From contig JAJZQX010000003.1 of assembly GCA_021806645.1 (NCBI GenBank), positions 1 through 64,000 of the forward strand: DNA of 64,000 nt, in the 5' to 3' direction. The DNA is from Myxococcales bacterium. GTDB taxonomy: Bacteria; Myxococcota; Myxococcia; Myxococcales; Anaeromyxobacteraceae. A program made the position numbers and the translations under genes. The notes below the pieces were generated by a model that ran no database searches, had not been told where the DNA came from, and worked only from the letters and a program-made list of their open reading frames with translations. This document shows positions 21,497 through 29,463 of this stretch, one piece after another; positions within the stretch are counted from its first letter, which is position 1; each line of letters opens with the position of its first letter.

Positions 21497-21951
21497 CAGG
21501 TGTAGATGCTGAACTGGATCCGCGTGAGGACCTCGAGGACCTCGTCCGTCCCGATGTCGGTGTCGAGAAGACTGAGCGGGGTGGCGTCGTCGAGTGCCCG
21601 GTTGGGCGTCTTGAGCCAATCGAGGGCGGCCTCCCGGTCACCCAGGACGAGCTCGGCGCGAGCGGCGACACGAGCGAGGCGCATGACGCGCTCCGACTCG
21701 ATGGCGGTGAGGCGCTCTGCCTTGCGCCGGTGAAGTGTCCGTGGGCTGAGGCCGAGGGAGGTGGCCACCACGTCGAGCGTGAGGGTGAGAGCGTCGGTGA
21801 CCGTCCGGAAGGAACGGAAGGGAAGCCCGCCGCGTACCAGCTCGATGTAGTTCACGCTGCTGGCGCGCGGGGAGCCGAGGGTCTTCAGGCCGCCGAGAAG
21901 AGCCACGACGGTGGCCTGCTCCTGCGCCTGGGGTGAGAGCGTGTGTGCCAT
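21496..21951 (-). CDS. Xre/MbcA/ParS-type antitoxin (DUF2384)
   Basis: This 151-residue protein has an N-terminal helical DNA-binding part (LTLDVVATSLGLSPRTLHRRKAERLT near 58-83) and a C-terminal toxin-binding domain (VLGDREAALDWLKTPNRALDDATPLSLLDTDIG near 102-134), the hallmark of DUF2384 antitoxins. It neutralises the adjacent RES toxin and normally represses the operon. The start codon sits inside a perfect palindrome GCCATATGGC, which suggests autoregulation at the start of the gene. Confidence 0.88.
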   Translation of the reverse strand: MAHTLSPQAQEQATVVALLGGLKTLGSPRASSVNYIELVRGGLPFRSFRTVTDALTLTLDVVATSLGLSPRTLHRRKAERLTAIESERVMRLARVAARAELVLGDREAALDWLKTPNRALDDATPLSLLDTDIGTDEVLEVLTRIQFSIYT

Positions 21952-21979
21952 ATGGCGCAGATTAGTATGTCAGATGGCG
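21947..21979. promoter_or_regulatory. Candidate operator of the RES/Xre operon
   Basis: A perfect 10-bp palindrome GCCATATGGC (21947-21956) covers the antitoxin start codon. The hexamer ATGGCG occurs at 21952-21957 and again at 21974-21979, 22 bp apart (about two helical turns). Between them is an AT-rich stretch that could hold the minus-strand -10 region. The layout fits antitoxin-mediated repression, but the site is inferred only from symmetry. Confidence 0.4.
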
Positions 21980-22348
21980 GTTCGCAATGCGCAGCGCTGG
22001 CGTCGGCATGTCGGCGCTAAACGCGAAGGTCCGATAATATGTATTATGGTGACTCGGCGCGCGGGGATGTCCTCGCACGGACCTGCCGGCCGCGCGCCCA
22101 CCTGCCCTGACCCCGTCCCCTCCGGCGCCGTCAACTCGGCGTCAACTCGCCTGCGGGCCGAGGCTTCCCGGTCGGTGAACAGGCAGGTCGCCATGGCGCG
22201 CCGCGGCATGAGATCTGGCCTTGCGTACCTGGATTGGCGCCGTAATGTTCCGTTCAGCCGGTGTCTAGGATCGCGGATCCATGACGGGCCCGCGGTGCGA
22301 ACGGCCGATAGACGTCACGACCCGTGGACCCAACCCCAGGAGCCGAGC
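21952..22348. other. 397-nt divergent intergenic region
   Basis: The space separates the minus-strand toxin-antitoxin operon from the plus-strand TRAP transporter. It is visibly less GC-rich than its surroundings near 21957-22050. It contains an AT palindrome ATAATA-TG-TATTAT at 22034-22047. A plus-strand frame stays open across much of it but lacks protein-like character. No RNA gene was recognised. The promoter for the TRAP operon should lie here but no good box pair was found. Confidence 0.5.
22034..22047. repeat. AT-rich inverted repeat
   Basis: ATAATA (22034-22039) and TATTAT (22042-22047) form a perfect 6-bp inverted repeat with a 2-nt centre. A 14-nt A/T-rich palindrome is striking in DNA of this composition and may be a regulator site or an upstream promoter element for either divergent operon. 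Confidence 0.4.
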
Positions 22349-23509
22349 ATGAAGACCATGAAGACGAAGAGCGCAGGGTCTCAGCAACCGGTGAACCCCT
22401 CGCGGCGGAATTTCCTGCGCAAGGCCGTCGTCGGAAGCGCCGGGGCGGCCGTGGCCTCAGCCGCGGTGTTCCCCACCATCAACGTCGCCCAGGCTCCCAT
22501 CACCATGCGCTGGCAGAGCACCTGGCCCACCAAGGACATCTTCCACGAGTACGCCCTCGACTACGCCAGGAAGGTGAACGAGATGTCGGGCGGGCGGCTC
22601 AAGATCGACGTGCTGCCGGCCGGCGCGGTGGTGAAGCCCTTCGACCTCCTCGACGCGGTCTCCAAGGGCACGCTCGACGGCGGCCACGGCGTGCTGGTCT
22701 ACCACTACGGCAAGGCCCCGGCGCTGGCCCTGTGGGGCTCGGGCCCGGCCTTCGGCATGGACCCCAACATGCTGCTGGCCTGGCACAAGTACGGCGGCGG
22801 CAAGGAACTGCTGGGGGAGATCTACAAGGGCATCAACATGGACGTGGTCTCGTTCCCGTACGGCCCCATGCCCACCCAGCCGTTCGGCTGGTTCAAGAAG
22901 CCCATCTCCAAGGTCGAGGACATGAAGGGGCTGAAGTACCGGACCGTGGGCATCTCCATCGACATCTTCACCGCCATGGGGGCGGCGGTGAACGCCCTCC
23001 CCGGCGGCGAGATCGTGCCGGCCATGGACCGGGGCCTGCTCGACGCGGCCGAGTTCAACAACGCCTCCTCCGACAAGGCGCTGGGCTTCGCCGACGTCTC
23101 CAAGGTCTGCATGCTGCAGAGCTTCCACCAGTGCTCGGAGCAGTTCGAGATCTTGTTCAACCGCAAGAAGTACGAGTCACTCCCGCCCGAGCTGAAGGCC
23201 ATCGTCGCCACCGCGGTGGAGGCGGCTTCGGCCGACATGTCCTGGAAGGCCATCGATCGCTACTCGGCCGACTACCAGGATCTGCAGAAGAACCACGGCG
23301 TGAAGTTCTACAAGACCCCGGACTCCATCCTCAAGAAGCAGCTGCAGATCTGGGACACGGTCATCGCCAAGAAGGCCGCCACCGACCCCATGTTCAAGAA
23401 GGTGCTCGACTCGCAGAAGGCCTTCGCGGGCCGGGCGGGCCGCTGGCAGGCCGACACCCTGGTGGACATGAAGATGGCCCTGGGCCACTACTTCCCCAGG
23501 GCGAGGTAG
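22349..23509 (+). CDS. TRAP transporter solute-binding protein (DctP/TakP-like)
   Basis: This 386-residue protein has a twin-arginine signal (SRRNFLRKAVVGSAGAAVA near 19-37) and the DctP fold of TRAP solute receptors: TMRWQSTWPTKDIFHE, MSGGRLKIDVLPAGAVVKPF and the ligand-region block LPGGEIVPAMDRGLLDAAEFNN. This pattern is closest to the subfamily that binds 2-oxo acids or lactate, often dimeric and calcium-dependent. The exact ligand is inference. AGGAG lies about 6 nt before the ATG. The two permease genes follow. Confidence 0.9.
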   Translation: MKTMKTKSAGSQQPVNPSRRNFLRKAVVGSAGAAVASAAVFPTINVAQAPITMRWQSTWPTKDIFHEYALDYARKVNEMSGGRLKIDVLPAGAVVKPFDLLDAVSKGTLDGGHGVLVYHYGKAPALALWGSGPAFGMDPNMLLAWHKYGGGKELLGEIYKGINMDVVSFPYGPMPTQPFGWFKKPISKVEDMKGLKYRTVGISIDIFTAMGAAVNALPGGEIVPAMDRGLLDAAEFNNASSDKALGFADVSKVCMLQSFHQCSEQFEILFNRKKYESLPPELKAIVATAVEAASADMSWKAIDRYSADYQDLQKNHGVKFYKTPDSILKKQLQIWDTVIAKKAATDPMFKKVLDSQKAFAGRAGRWQADTLVDMKMALGHYFPRAR

Positions 23510-23599
23510 ACCGAGTCCCCGACGGCCCTCCGGCCCCAGCACGGGGCCGGGCGGCCGGGCCCTCCCCCCCCTTCCCCGCGCCAGTCCCGGAAGAGAACC

Positions 23600-24247
23600 A
23601 TGCAAAAGGTGCTTCTCGCCGTAGACAAGGTCAGCACCAGGATTGGCCAGGCCTTCTCCTGGCTCATCCTCGGGCTCACCGTGCTCATGGTCTGGGAGAT
23701 CGTGTCGCGGCGGTTCTTCGACGCGCCCCACGCCTGGGCCTTCGACGCCCAGATCCAGCTCTACGGGACCATGTTCATGATGGCCGGCGCCTACACCCTC
23801 GCCAAGGCCGGGCACGTCCGCGGCGACGTGCTGTACGGCTTCTTGCCCCCGCGCGTCCAGGCCGGGCTGGACCTCACCCTCTACGTCGTCTTCTTCCTGC
23901 CGGGCATCATCGCGCTGGCCTACGCCGGCTGGACCTTCGCCGGCGAGTCCTGGGCCATCCGGGAGCGCTCCGGCATCATGGCCGACGGGCCGTTCATCTA
24001 CCCGTTCAAGACCGTCATCCCCTTCGCCGGCGCGCTGCTGCTGGTCCAGGGGGTCGTCGAGATCGTCCGCTGCATCATCTGCCTCCGGACCGGCGAGTGG
24101 CCCTCGCGAAAGGAGGACGTCGTGGAGGTTGACGTGGAGAAGCTCAAGGAGATGGTCCACGTGAAGGACGCGGACATCGCCGCGCTCGACGAGATCGTGG
24201 TCAAGCGGGGCGAGGCGTCGTCGCACGGGAAGGGGACGCGGCCGTGA
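23600..24247 (+). CDS. TRAP transporter small permease (DctQ)
   Basis: This 215-residue protein has four predicted membrane spans (near residues 17-35, 50-68, 90-110 and 133-155), as in DctQ subunits. Typical blocks are WEIVSRRFFDAPHAWAFD and the stretch GTMFMMAGAYTLAKAGHVRGD. It carries an unusually long charged cytoplasmic C-terminal tail of about 55 residues (RKEDVVEVDVEKLKEMVHVK). Its stop overlaps the start of the large permease (GTGA), which indicates coupled synthesis. Confidence 0.92.
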   Translation: MQKVLLAVDKVSTRIGQAFSWLILGLTVLMVWEIVSRRFFDAPHAWAFDAQIQLYGTMFMMAGAYTLAKAGHVRGDVLYGFLPPRVQAGLDLTLYVVFFLPGIIALAYAGWTFAGESWAIRERSGIMADGPFIYPFKTVIPFAGALLLVQGVVEIVRCIICLRTGEWPSRKEDVVEVDVEKLKEMVHVKDADIAALDEIVVKRGEASSHGKGTRP

Positions 24248-26154
24248 AGCTGAGAAAGGAGCTCTGGTTCGGCCTCATCCTGATGGTCCTGATCGTCGTC
24301 CCGACGCTCTGGTTCATGCCGCTCTCCCACATGACCCAGGGCCACTACGGCCTGCTCATGCTGGCGCTGGTGGTGGTGGCCATCATGCTCGGCTTCCCCA
24401 CCGCCTTCACGCTCATGGGCATGGGGGTGCTCTTCGCCTGGATCGCCTACCGCTTCTCGTCCCCGGAGCTGGCCGTGCGCCAGACGCTGGACCTGATGGC
24501 CCTGCGGGCCTACGCGGTGATGACCAACGACGTGCTCATCGCGGTCCCGCTCTTCGTCTTCATGGGCTACCTGGTCGAGCGGGCCAACCTCATCGAGCGG
24601 CTCTTCAAGGGCCTGCACCTCGCCATCGGCAAGATCCCGGGCTCGCTGGCGGTGGCCACGCTGGCCACCTGCGCCGTCTTCGCCACCGCCACCGGCATCA
24701 TCGGGGCGGTGGTGACGCTGATGGGGCTGCTGGCGCTCCCGTCGATGCTCAAGGCCGGCTACAACGTAAAGCTCTCGGCCGGCGTGATCACCGCCGGCGG
24801 CACGCTCGGCATCCTGATCCCGCCGTCGGTGCTGCTCATCCTCTACGGGGCCACCGCCAGCGTCTCGGTGGTGCAGCTCTACGCCGGGGCCTTCCTCCCC
24901 GGGCTCATGCTGGCCGGCCTCTACATGGCCTACGTGATCGTCATCGCCATGATCAAGCCGGAGTGGGCCCCCATGCCCTCCGAGGCGGACACGCGGGTCG
25001 AGCTCCCGCCGCTGGCCCGGACGCTCACCGCCGGCGCCCGGCGCAAGGCGCTCCCCACGCTCCTGGCCGCCCTCGTCGGGGGTCGCAAGGACGGCGTCGC
25101 GCCGCGCGCCGTCTGGCGGCAGGTCGGGATCGCGCTCCTGCCGCTCATCGCCCTGGCGGCCGGAGCGGGCATCGTCTACCGGGGCGTGACCACGCCGGAG
25201 GTGGTGGACGCCGCCGGGCTGCAGGAGATGGGCTCCTTCGACGACGCGCCGGCCGAGGACTCGGCGGGCGTCCAGCTGCCGCCCGAGGCGAAGGCGGCGC
25301 AGCAGGCCGAGGCCGGGCGGTACGCCATCGACCGGTCGAAGCTCAGGGCCAAGGCGGCCGAGCAGGCGGCCGAAGCGGCGAAGCCGCAGGGCGAGCGACC
25401 GCCGGCCCCGCTGGCCTTCTGGATCGTCCTCGGCGTCATGGCCCTGCTCCTGATCGTCCTCTACGCCCTCCAGACCTTCGAGCGGCTCGAGATCTTCAAG
25501 ATGTTGCTGGGCTCCTTCTTCCCGCTGGCGATGCTGATCCTGGCGGTGCTCGGCAGCATCATCATGGGCTGGGCCACGCCCACCGAGGCGGCGGCCATGG
25601 GAGCCGGCGGCGGCCTGCTGCTGGCGGCGGCCTACCGCCGGCTGACGCTGGGCGTGGTGCGCGAGTCGGTGTACCTGACCGCCAAGACCACCGCCATGGT
25701 CTGCTGGCTCTTCGTCGGATCGAGCATCTTCTCGGCGGCCTTCGCCCTGCTGGGGGGCCAGGAGATCGTCGAAACCTGGGTGATCTCGCTCGACATGAGC
25801 CCCACCCAGTTCTTGCTGCTGGCCCAGCTCATCATCTTCATCCTGGGCTGGCCGCTGGAGTGGACCGAGATCATCGTCATCTTCATGCCCATCTTCCTGC
25901 CGCTGCTGAGCCACTTCCAGATCGATCCGCTCTTCTTCGGCCTGCTGGTGGCCATCAACCTCCAGACCGCCTTCCTCTCGCCGCCGGTGGCCATGGCCGC
26001 CTTCTACCTGAAGGGCGTGGCGCCGCCCCACGTCACCCTGAACCAGATCTTCGCCGGCATGATGCCGTTCATGGGGATCCAGGTCCTGGCGCTGGCCCTG
26101 CTCTACCTCTTCCCGCAGATCGGGCTCTGGCTCCCGAGCATGATCTACAAGTAG
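24244..26154 (+). CDS. TRAP transporter large permease (DctM) with central insertion
   Basis: This 636-residue membrane protein forms the substrate translocation channel. Conserved DctM blocks include LGFPTAFTLMGMGVLFA, GTLGILIPPSVLLILYGATA, GWATPTEAAAMGAGGGLLLA and FLPLLSHFQIDPLFFG. Typical DctM proteins are about 430 residues; here about 150 extra residues (near 245-395) sit between the two halves, partly hydrophilic with Ala/Lys/Glu-rich segments (AAQQAEAGRYAIDRSKLRAK). The insertion contains one or two additional hydrophobic segments. GTG 24244 overlaps the dctQ stop. Confidence 0.92.
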   Translation: MKLRKELWFGLILMVLIVVPTLWFMPLSHMTQGHYGLLMLALVVVAIMLGFPTAFTLMGMGVLFAWIAYRFSSPELAVRQTLDLMALRAYAVMTNDVLIAVPLFVFMGYLVERANLIERLFKGLHLAIGKIPGSLAVATLATCAVFATATGIIGAVVTLMGLLALPSMLKAGYNVKLSAGVITAGGTLGILIPPSVLLILYGATASVSVVQLYAGAFLPGLMLAGLYMAYVIVIAMIKPEWAPMPSEADTRVELPPLARTLTAGARRKALPTLLAALVGGRKDGVAPRAVWRQVGIALLPLIALAAGAGIVYRGVTTPEVVDAAGLQEMGSFDDAPAEDSAGVQLPPEAKAAQQAEAGRYAIDRSKLRAKAAEQAAEAAKPQGERPPAPLAFWIVLGVMALLLIVLYALQTFERLEIFKMLLGSFFPLAMLILAVLGSIIMGWATPTEAAAMGAGGGLLLAAAYRRLTLGVVRESVYLTAKTTAMVCWLFVGSSIFSAAFALLGGQEIVETWVISLDMSPTQFLLLAQLIIFILGWPLEWTEIIVIFMPIFLPLLSHFQIDPLFFGLLVAINLQTAFLSPPVAMAAFYLKGVAPPHVTLNQIFAGMMPFMGIQVLALALLYLFPQIGLWLPSMIYK

Positions 26155-26194
26155 TCAGCGCTTCGAACCGATCTCGTGGCCGGCGAGACCCGAT

Positions 26195-27076
26195 TCAGGA
26201 CGACTGGAAGGCCAGCGCCAGCCCCAGCGGGACGAAGACCAGGCTGGCGAGGTGCCCCACGAGCACGATCGAGGCCACCTTCTCCGGCTCCTGGCGATAC
26301 TCCTCGGCGATGAGGAAGTTCAACACCGCCGGTGGGAGACTGGCGAAGACGTAGAGCATCCCCAGCTGCGTGGGTCCGAGATGCAGGAACCAGCCCAGCG
26401 GCACGGCGATGGCGAGCCCGGCCAGGGGCCGCACCAGCGCCCCGGCCATCCCCACCCGCCAGCCGCTGAGGGCCGTGGCCGCCATGCGGAGGCCGAGCGT
26501 GAAGAGCATGAGCGGCACGGCCACGTCGCCCATCATCCTCAGGGTCACCACCACCCAGGCCGGGAGCGCGACGCTGGACGCGCCCAGGCCGGCCCCGCAC
26601 ACCGTGGCCACCACCATGGGCGAGAGCAGGATGCGGGCGAAGTGGGCGTCGCGCCGCACCAGCCTGGCCCCCAGGGTGAAGTGAAGCAGGTTCGAGACGA
26701 CGAACAGCGCCACCGCGGCCGGGAGGCTCTCCTCCCCGAAGGCCAGCACCGCCAGCGGCAGCCCCATGTTCCCGGAGTTGTTGAACATCATGGGTGGGAC
26801 GAAGGTGCGTGGGTCGGATCCCAGCCAGCGGGCGATGGGCCAGGCCAGCAGGCCGGAGCCCAGGACCACCGCGATGCCACCCAGGACCAGCGCTCCGTTC
26901 TGGGTGGCGTCGAAGGGCCGGGTGGCCAGCGCGCTCAGGATGAGCGCCGGCACGAACACGTCCATGTTGAGCCGGTTCAGCCCGGCGATGTCGGAGCGGC
27001 GCAGCCGGCCGTAGACGAAGCCGCCGGCGACGATGAGGAAAATCGGGAGGATGATCTGGAGGATGCGAGTGACCAT
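26195..27076 (-). CDS. AEC-family transporter (auxin efflux carrier/malate permease type)
   Basis: This 293-residue protein is highly hydrophobic with about ten membrane spans in two halves. It has the family signature around FVPPMMFNNSGNMGLPLAVLAFG (near 100-122), including the conserved N-x-G-x-x-G-L-P motif, and a matching second-half block LPPAVLNFLIAEEY. Members export or import organic acids such as malate or malonate; the substrate is not readable. The ATG at 27076 gives the usual short N-terminus MVTRILQIILPIF. It converges with the TRAP operon. Confidence 0.85.
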   Translation of the reverse strand: MVTRILQIILPIFLIVAGGFVYGRLRRSDIAGLNRLNMDVFVPALILSALATRPFDATQNGALVLGGIAVVLGSGLLAWPIARWLGSDPRTFVPPMMFNNSGNMGLPLAVLAFGEESLPAAVALFVVSNLLHFTLGARLVRRDAHFARILLSPMVVATVCGAGLGASSVALPAWVVVTLRMMGDVAVPLMLFTLGLRMAATALSGWRVGMAGALVRPLAGLAIAVPLGWFLHLGPTQLGMLYVFASLPPAVLNFLIAEEYRQEPEKVASIVLVGHLASLVFVPLGLALAFQSS

Positions 27077-27153
27077 GTGGCTGAGCCGCGATACTCGACT
27101 TCCGCGCGCCGGAATGCAAACCCTGAGTCGTTCCCGGTGAACCGGGGGTGGGC

Positions 27154-28224
27154 TCACCGCCCCGGGAAGGTCTCCTCGACCTTCGGCAGCCGGGCGGAGT
27201 TGTACCGGACCGAGGACCAGAGGGCGACGGCGATGAAGCCGGCACCGACCAGCCCGGTGACGACCTCTGGAACGTCGGCCACCGTGCCCGCCAGCATGAG
27301 GAAGGCCAGGGCCCCGATGGCGTAGAAGGCGCCGTGCTCCAGGTAGCGATAGGACGCCAGCGTCCCCTCCTCGACCAGCATCACCGTCAGGCTGCGGACG
27401 AACATGGCCCCGACGCCCAGGCCGATGGCGATGACGAAGAGGTTGCTGGTGAGCGCGAAGGCTCCGATGACCCCGTCGAAGCTGAAGCTGGCGTCCAGCA
27501 CCTCCAGGTAGAGGAAGTTCGCGGCGCTGGCCCGGTGGACGTCGCGTATCTTGTCAGGCCCCAGCTCCATCGCGGCGCCGATTCCGCCCACGCCCACGAA
27601 GGTCACCAGTCCGAAGATGCCGGCGACCAGGAAGGCGTGGGCCTCCTGCTGGGGAACCATCCGGGAGACACCGTAGATGGCCAGCATCATCAGCCCGAGT
27701 TCGACGCCCTCGATCTTCCCGAGCTTCGCCAGCCGCGACTCGATCAGCTGGATCCAGTGGACGTCCTTCTCGACGTCGAAGAAGTACTTCAGGCACACCA
27801 TGCCCAGGAAGGCTCCGCCGAACGACCCCAGCACCACGTGGGAGCTGGTGAGGATCCGCGCGTACTCGTTGGGCTCGAAGGCAGCCAGGCGGAGCGCCTC
27901 GACCGGGCTGACGCGGGCCACCAGGCTCACCACCACCAGGGGGAAGACCAGCCGCATCCCGAAGACCGCGATGGCGATGCCCCAGGTTAGGAATCGGTGG
28001 CGCCATGCCGGGGTCATGTCCATCAGCACCGTGGCATTGACCACGGCGTTGTCGAACGAGAGCGAGACCTCGAGGACGCTGAGCACCGCGACGATGAAGA
28101 CGGTCCTGGCGATGCCCGAGGCCGTGCCGTCGTAGTAGGAACCGACCGCGGCGCCGAGCAGCAGCCCTGCGACGGTTACGAAGATGGAATTCTTGAAGTA
28201 GTGGAACCGACTGGCCCCGGACAT
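27154..28224 (-). CDS. DUF475/TerC-like integral membrane protein
   Basis: This 356-residue polytopic membrane protein shows the DUF475 pattern related to TerC: VLEVSLSFDNAVVNATVL near residue 48 and EVLDASFSFDGVIGAFALT near 247, two acidic intramembrane motifs in the two halves. TerC-family proteins are linked to metal (Mn2+) export or tellurite resistance; DUF475 itself has no firmly assigned role. A candidate promoter places the transcription start at the initiator ATG, and no ribosome-binding site is seen. Confidence 0.85.
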   Translation of the reverse strand: MSGASRFHYFKNSIFVTVAGLLLGAAVGSYYDGTASGIARTVFIVAVLSVLEVSLSFDNAVVNATVLMDMTPAWRHRFLTWGIAIAVFGMRLVFPLVVVSLVARVSPVEALRLAAFEPNEYARILTSSHVVLGSFGGAFLGMVCLKYFFDVEKDVHWIQLIESRLAKLGKIEGVELGLMMLAIYGVSRMVPQQEAHAFLVAGIFGLVTFVGVGGIGAAMELGPDKIRDVHRASAANFLYLEVLDASFSFDGVIGAFALTSNLFVIAIGLGVGAMFVRSLTVMLVEEGTLASYRYLEHGAFYAIGALAFLMLAGTVADVPEVVTGLVGAGFIAVALWSSVRYNSARLPKVEETFPGR

Positions 28225-28230
28225 ACGGGG

Positions 28231-28259
28231 ATGATGGCGGCGGATGGCCCGGGGATCAA
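28231..28259 (-). promoter_or_regulatory. Candidate promoter for the DUF475 gene, leaderless geometry
   Basis: Read on the minus strand, TTGATC (28259-28254), a 17-nt spacer and CATCAT (28236-28231) lie upstream of the ATG at 28224. The -10 box ends 6 nt before the ATG, so the mRNA would start at the initiator codon. Each box matches consensus at four of six positions. Confidence 0.45.
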
Positions 28260-28271
28260 GCCTCTCGTCGG

Positions 28272-29204
28272 TCACACCTGACGCCGGGCCGCGTCCTCCT
28301 GCGGCAGCAGCGCGGCCCAGAGGAAGGCGTGGACCGGGGCCGGAAGCGCGGCGGCTCGGGCCAGTCGCATCACCGCCCCGGTCTGGTCGCCCAGCTCGGA
28401 GGGTCTCCCGGACACGATGTCCCGCTGCATGGAGGCGGTGGCCTCGGCCGGCATCCGATCGACGGCCTGGAGCGCACGGGCCACCGAGTCGGCCGGGAGG
28501 CGGACCCCTCGCGCCCGCGCCAGCGAGGCCACCTCGTTCATGGCGCCGACCAGCAGCTCGCGGCACTCTGGCCGGGTCCTGAAGACCCCGAGCGGCGAGC
28601 GGGTCACCGCCCCCACGGCGCCGAAGGGCTCGATGAAGACCAGCTTGTCCCAGAGCGCCGCGTCGATGTCGGTGGACACCTCGGCATCGACGTGCGCCGC
28701 CCGCAGCACCTCGCAGAGCGCCTCGAGCCGCTGGCTGGAGGGGCGGCCACCTCGTTCGCCCACCGTCACCCGCAAGGCCTCGCCCATGTGCTGGATGCGA
28801 CCGGGTGCCTCGACCCGGGACAGGAGGAAGCAGAGCCCCCCCGCCACCCGCCCCTCGCCGAGCGCGGCGGCCAGGTGGTCGGCCGCCTCGACGCCGTTCT
28901 CGAGGGGCACGGCCAGGCCATCGGGCACGAGGAGCTGGGCCAGGTGGGGCGCCACCTCCGGCACCTGCCATCCCTTGGTCGCCACCAGGACCACGTCGCC
29001 GGGTGGCAGCTTCGCCGGGTCGTCGGAGGCCTCGATGCGGGGGAGGTGGAAGGTGCCGCGTGGGCTCTGAACGTGGAGCCCGCCTTCTCGCATCGCCTGG
29101 AGCTGGCGGCCCCGAGCCAGGAAGGCCACCTGCTGCCCGCTCTGCTGGAGCAGGCCGCCGATGAGTCCTCCCACGCCCCCAGCACCCACGACGATGAACC
29201 GCAT
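28272..29204 (-). CDS. 2-dehydropantoate 2-reductase family protein (PanE-like)
   Basis: This 310-residue NADPH-dependent reductase has the Rossmann motif GAGGVGGLIGG at residues 7-17, the ketopantoate-reductase block VVLVATKGWQ near 72, PLENGVE near 100 and the C-terminal dimer region with ASMQRDIVSGRPSELGD, where K/E-x-x-S/D residues contribute to catalysis. PanE makes pantoate for coenzyme A synthesis. Family members can act on other 2-oxo acids, so the pathway assignment is moderate. The gene is divergent from ribA. Confidence 0.85.
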   Translation of the reverse strand: MRFIVVGAGGVGGLIGGLLQQSGQQVAFLARGRQLQAMREGGLHVQSPRGTFHLPRIEASDDPAKLPPGDVVLVATKGWQVPEVAPHLAQLLVPDGLAVPLENGVEAADHLAAALGEGRVAGGLCFLLSRVEAPGRIQHMGEALRVTVGERGGRPSSQRLEALCEVLRAAHVDAEVSTDIDAALWDKLVFIEPFGAVGAVTRSPLGVFRTRPECRELLVGAMNEVASLARARGVRLPADSVARALQAVDRMPAEATASMQRDIVSGRPSELGDQTGAVMRLARAAALPAPVHAFLWAALLPQEDAARRQV

Positions 29205-29267
29205 CGAGCACCCCCGTTGTCGGACGTGGACTTGGCCTGCCGTCCACCGACCAGAAGCGAGGCCGAT

Positions 29268-29284
29268 GTTGCCATGCTGGCAAC
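29268..29284. promoter_or_regulatory. Perfect 7-3-7 inverted repeat, candidate operator
   Basis: GTTGCCA (29268-29274) and TGGCAAC (29278-29284) are perfect inverted copies separated by TGC. The site lies in the panE-like/ribA divergent region, about 64 nt upstream of the reductase start. Symmetry and spacing are typical of a dimeric repressor site; the regulator is unknown. Confidence 0.45.
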
Positions 29285-29332
29285 ACGCTCCGCAAGGGTT
29301 GGCCTCAAGCTCCGTCGCCGTGTGGACCCGCC

Positions 29333-29345
29333 TATCCAATGGATA
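29333..29345. promoter_or_regulatory. Second inverted repeat in the panE-like/ribA region
   Basis: TATCCA (29333-29338) and TGGATA (29340-29345) flank a single A. This 13-nt near-palindrome is about 120 nt upstream of ribA, on the ribA side of the divergent region. It is AT-richer than its surroundings and could be a regulator site. Confidence 0.35.
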
Positions 29346-29463
29346 TCAGGCCTGTTCCATGGACTGGGCCGCCCTGAGACTCGCTCGCACGATCCACTTG
29401 CCGCGCCGCGCCGCGAACGGCATATCCCTCCCACGGGCCACGCCTGGTCCGGGGAGCCGAACG

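Noticed and set aside
29205-29463. FMN riboswitch before ribA
   Set aside because: The characteristic RFN element sequences are not seen; only short inverted repeats are present.
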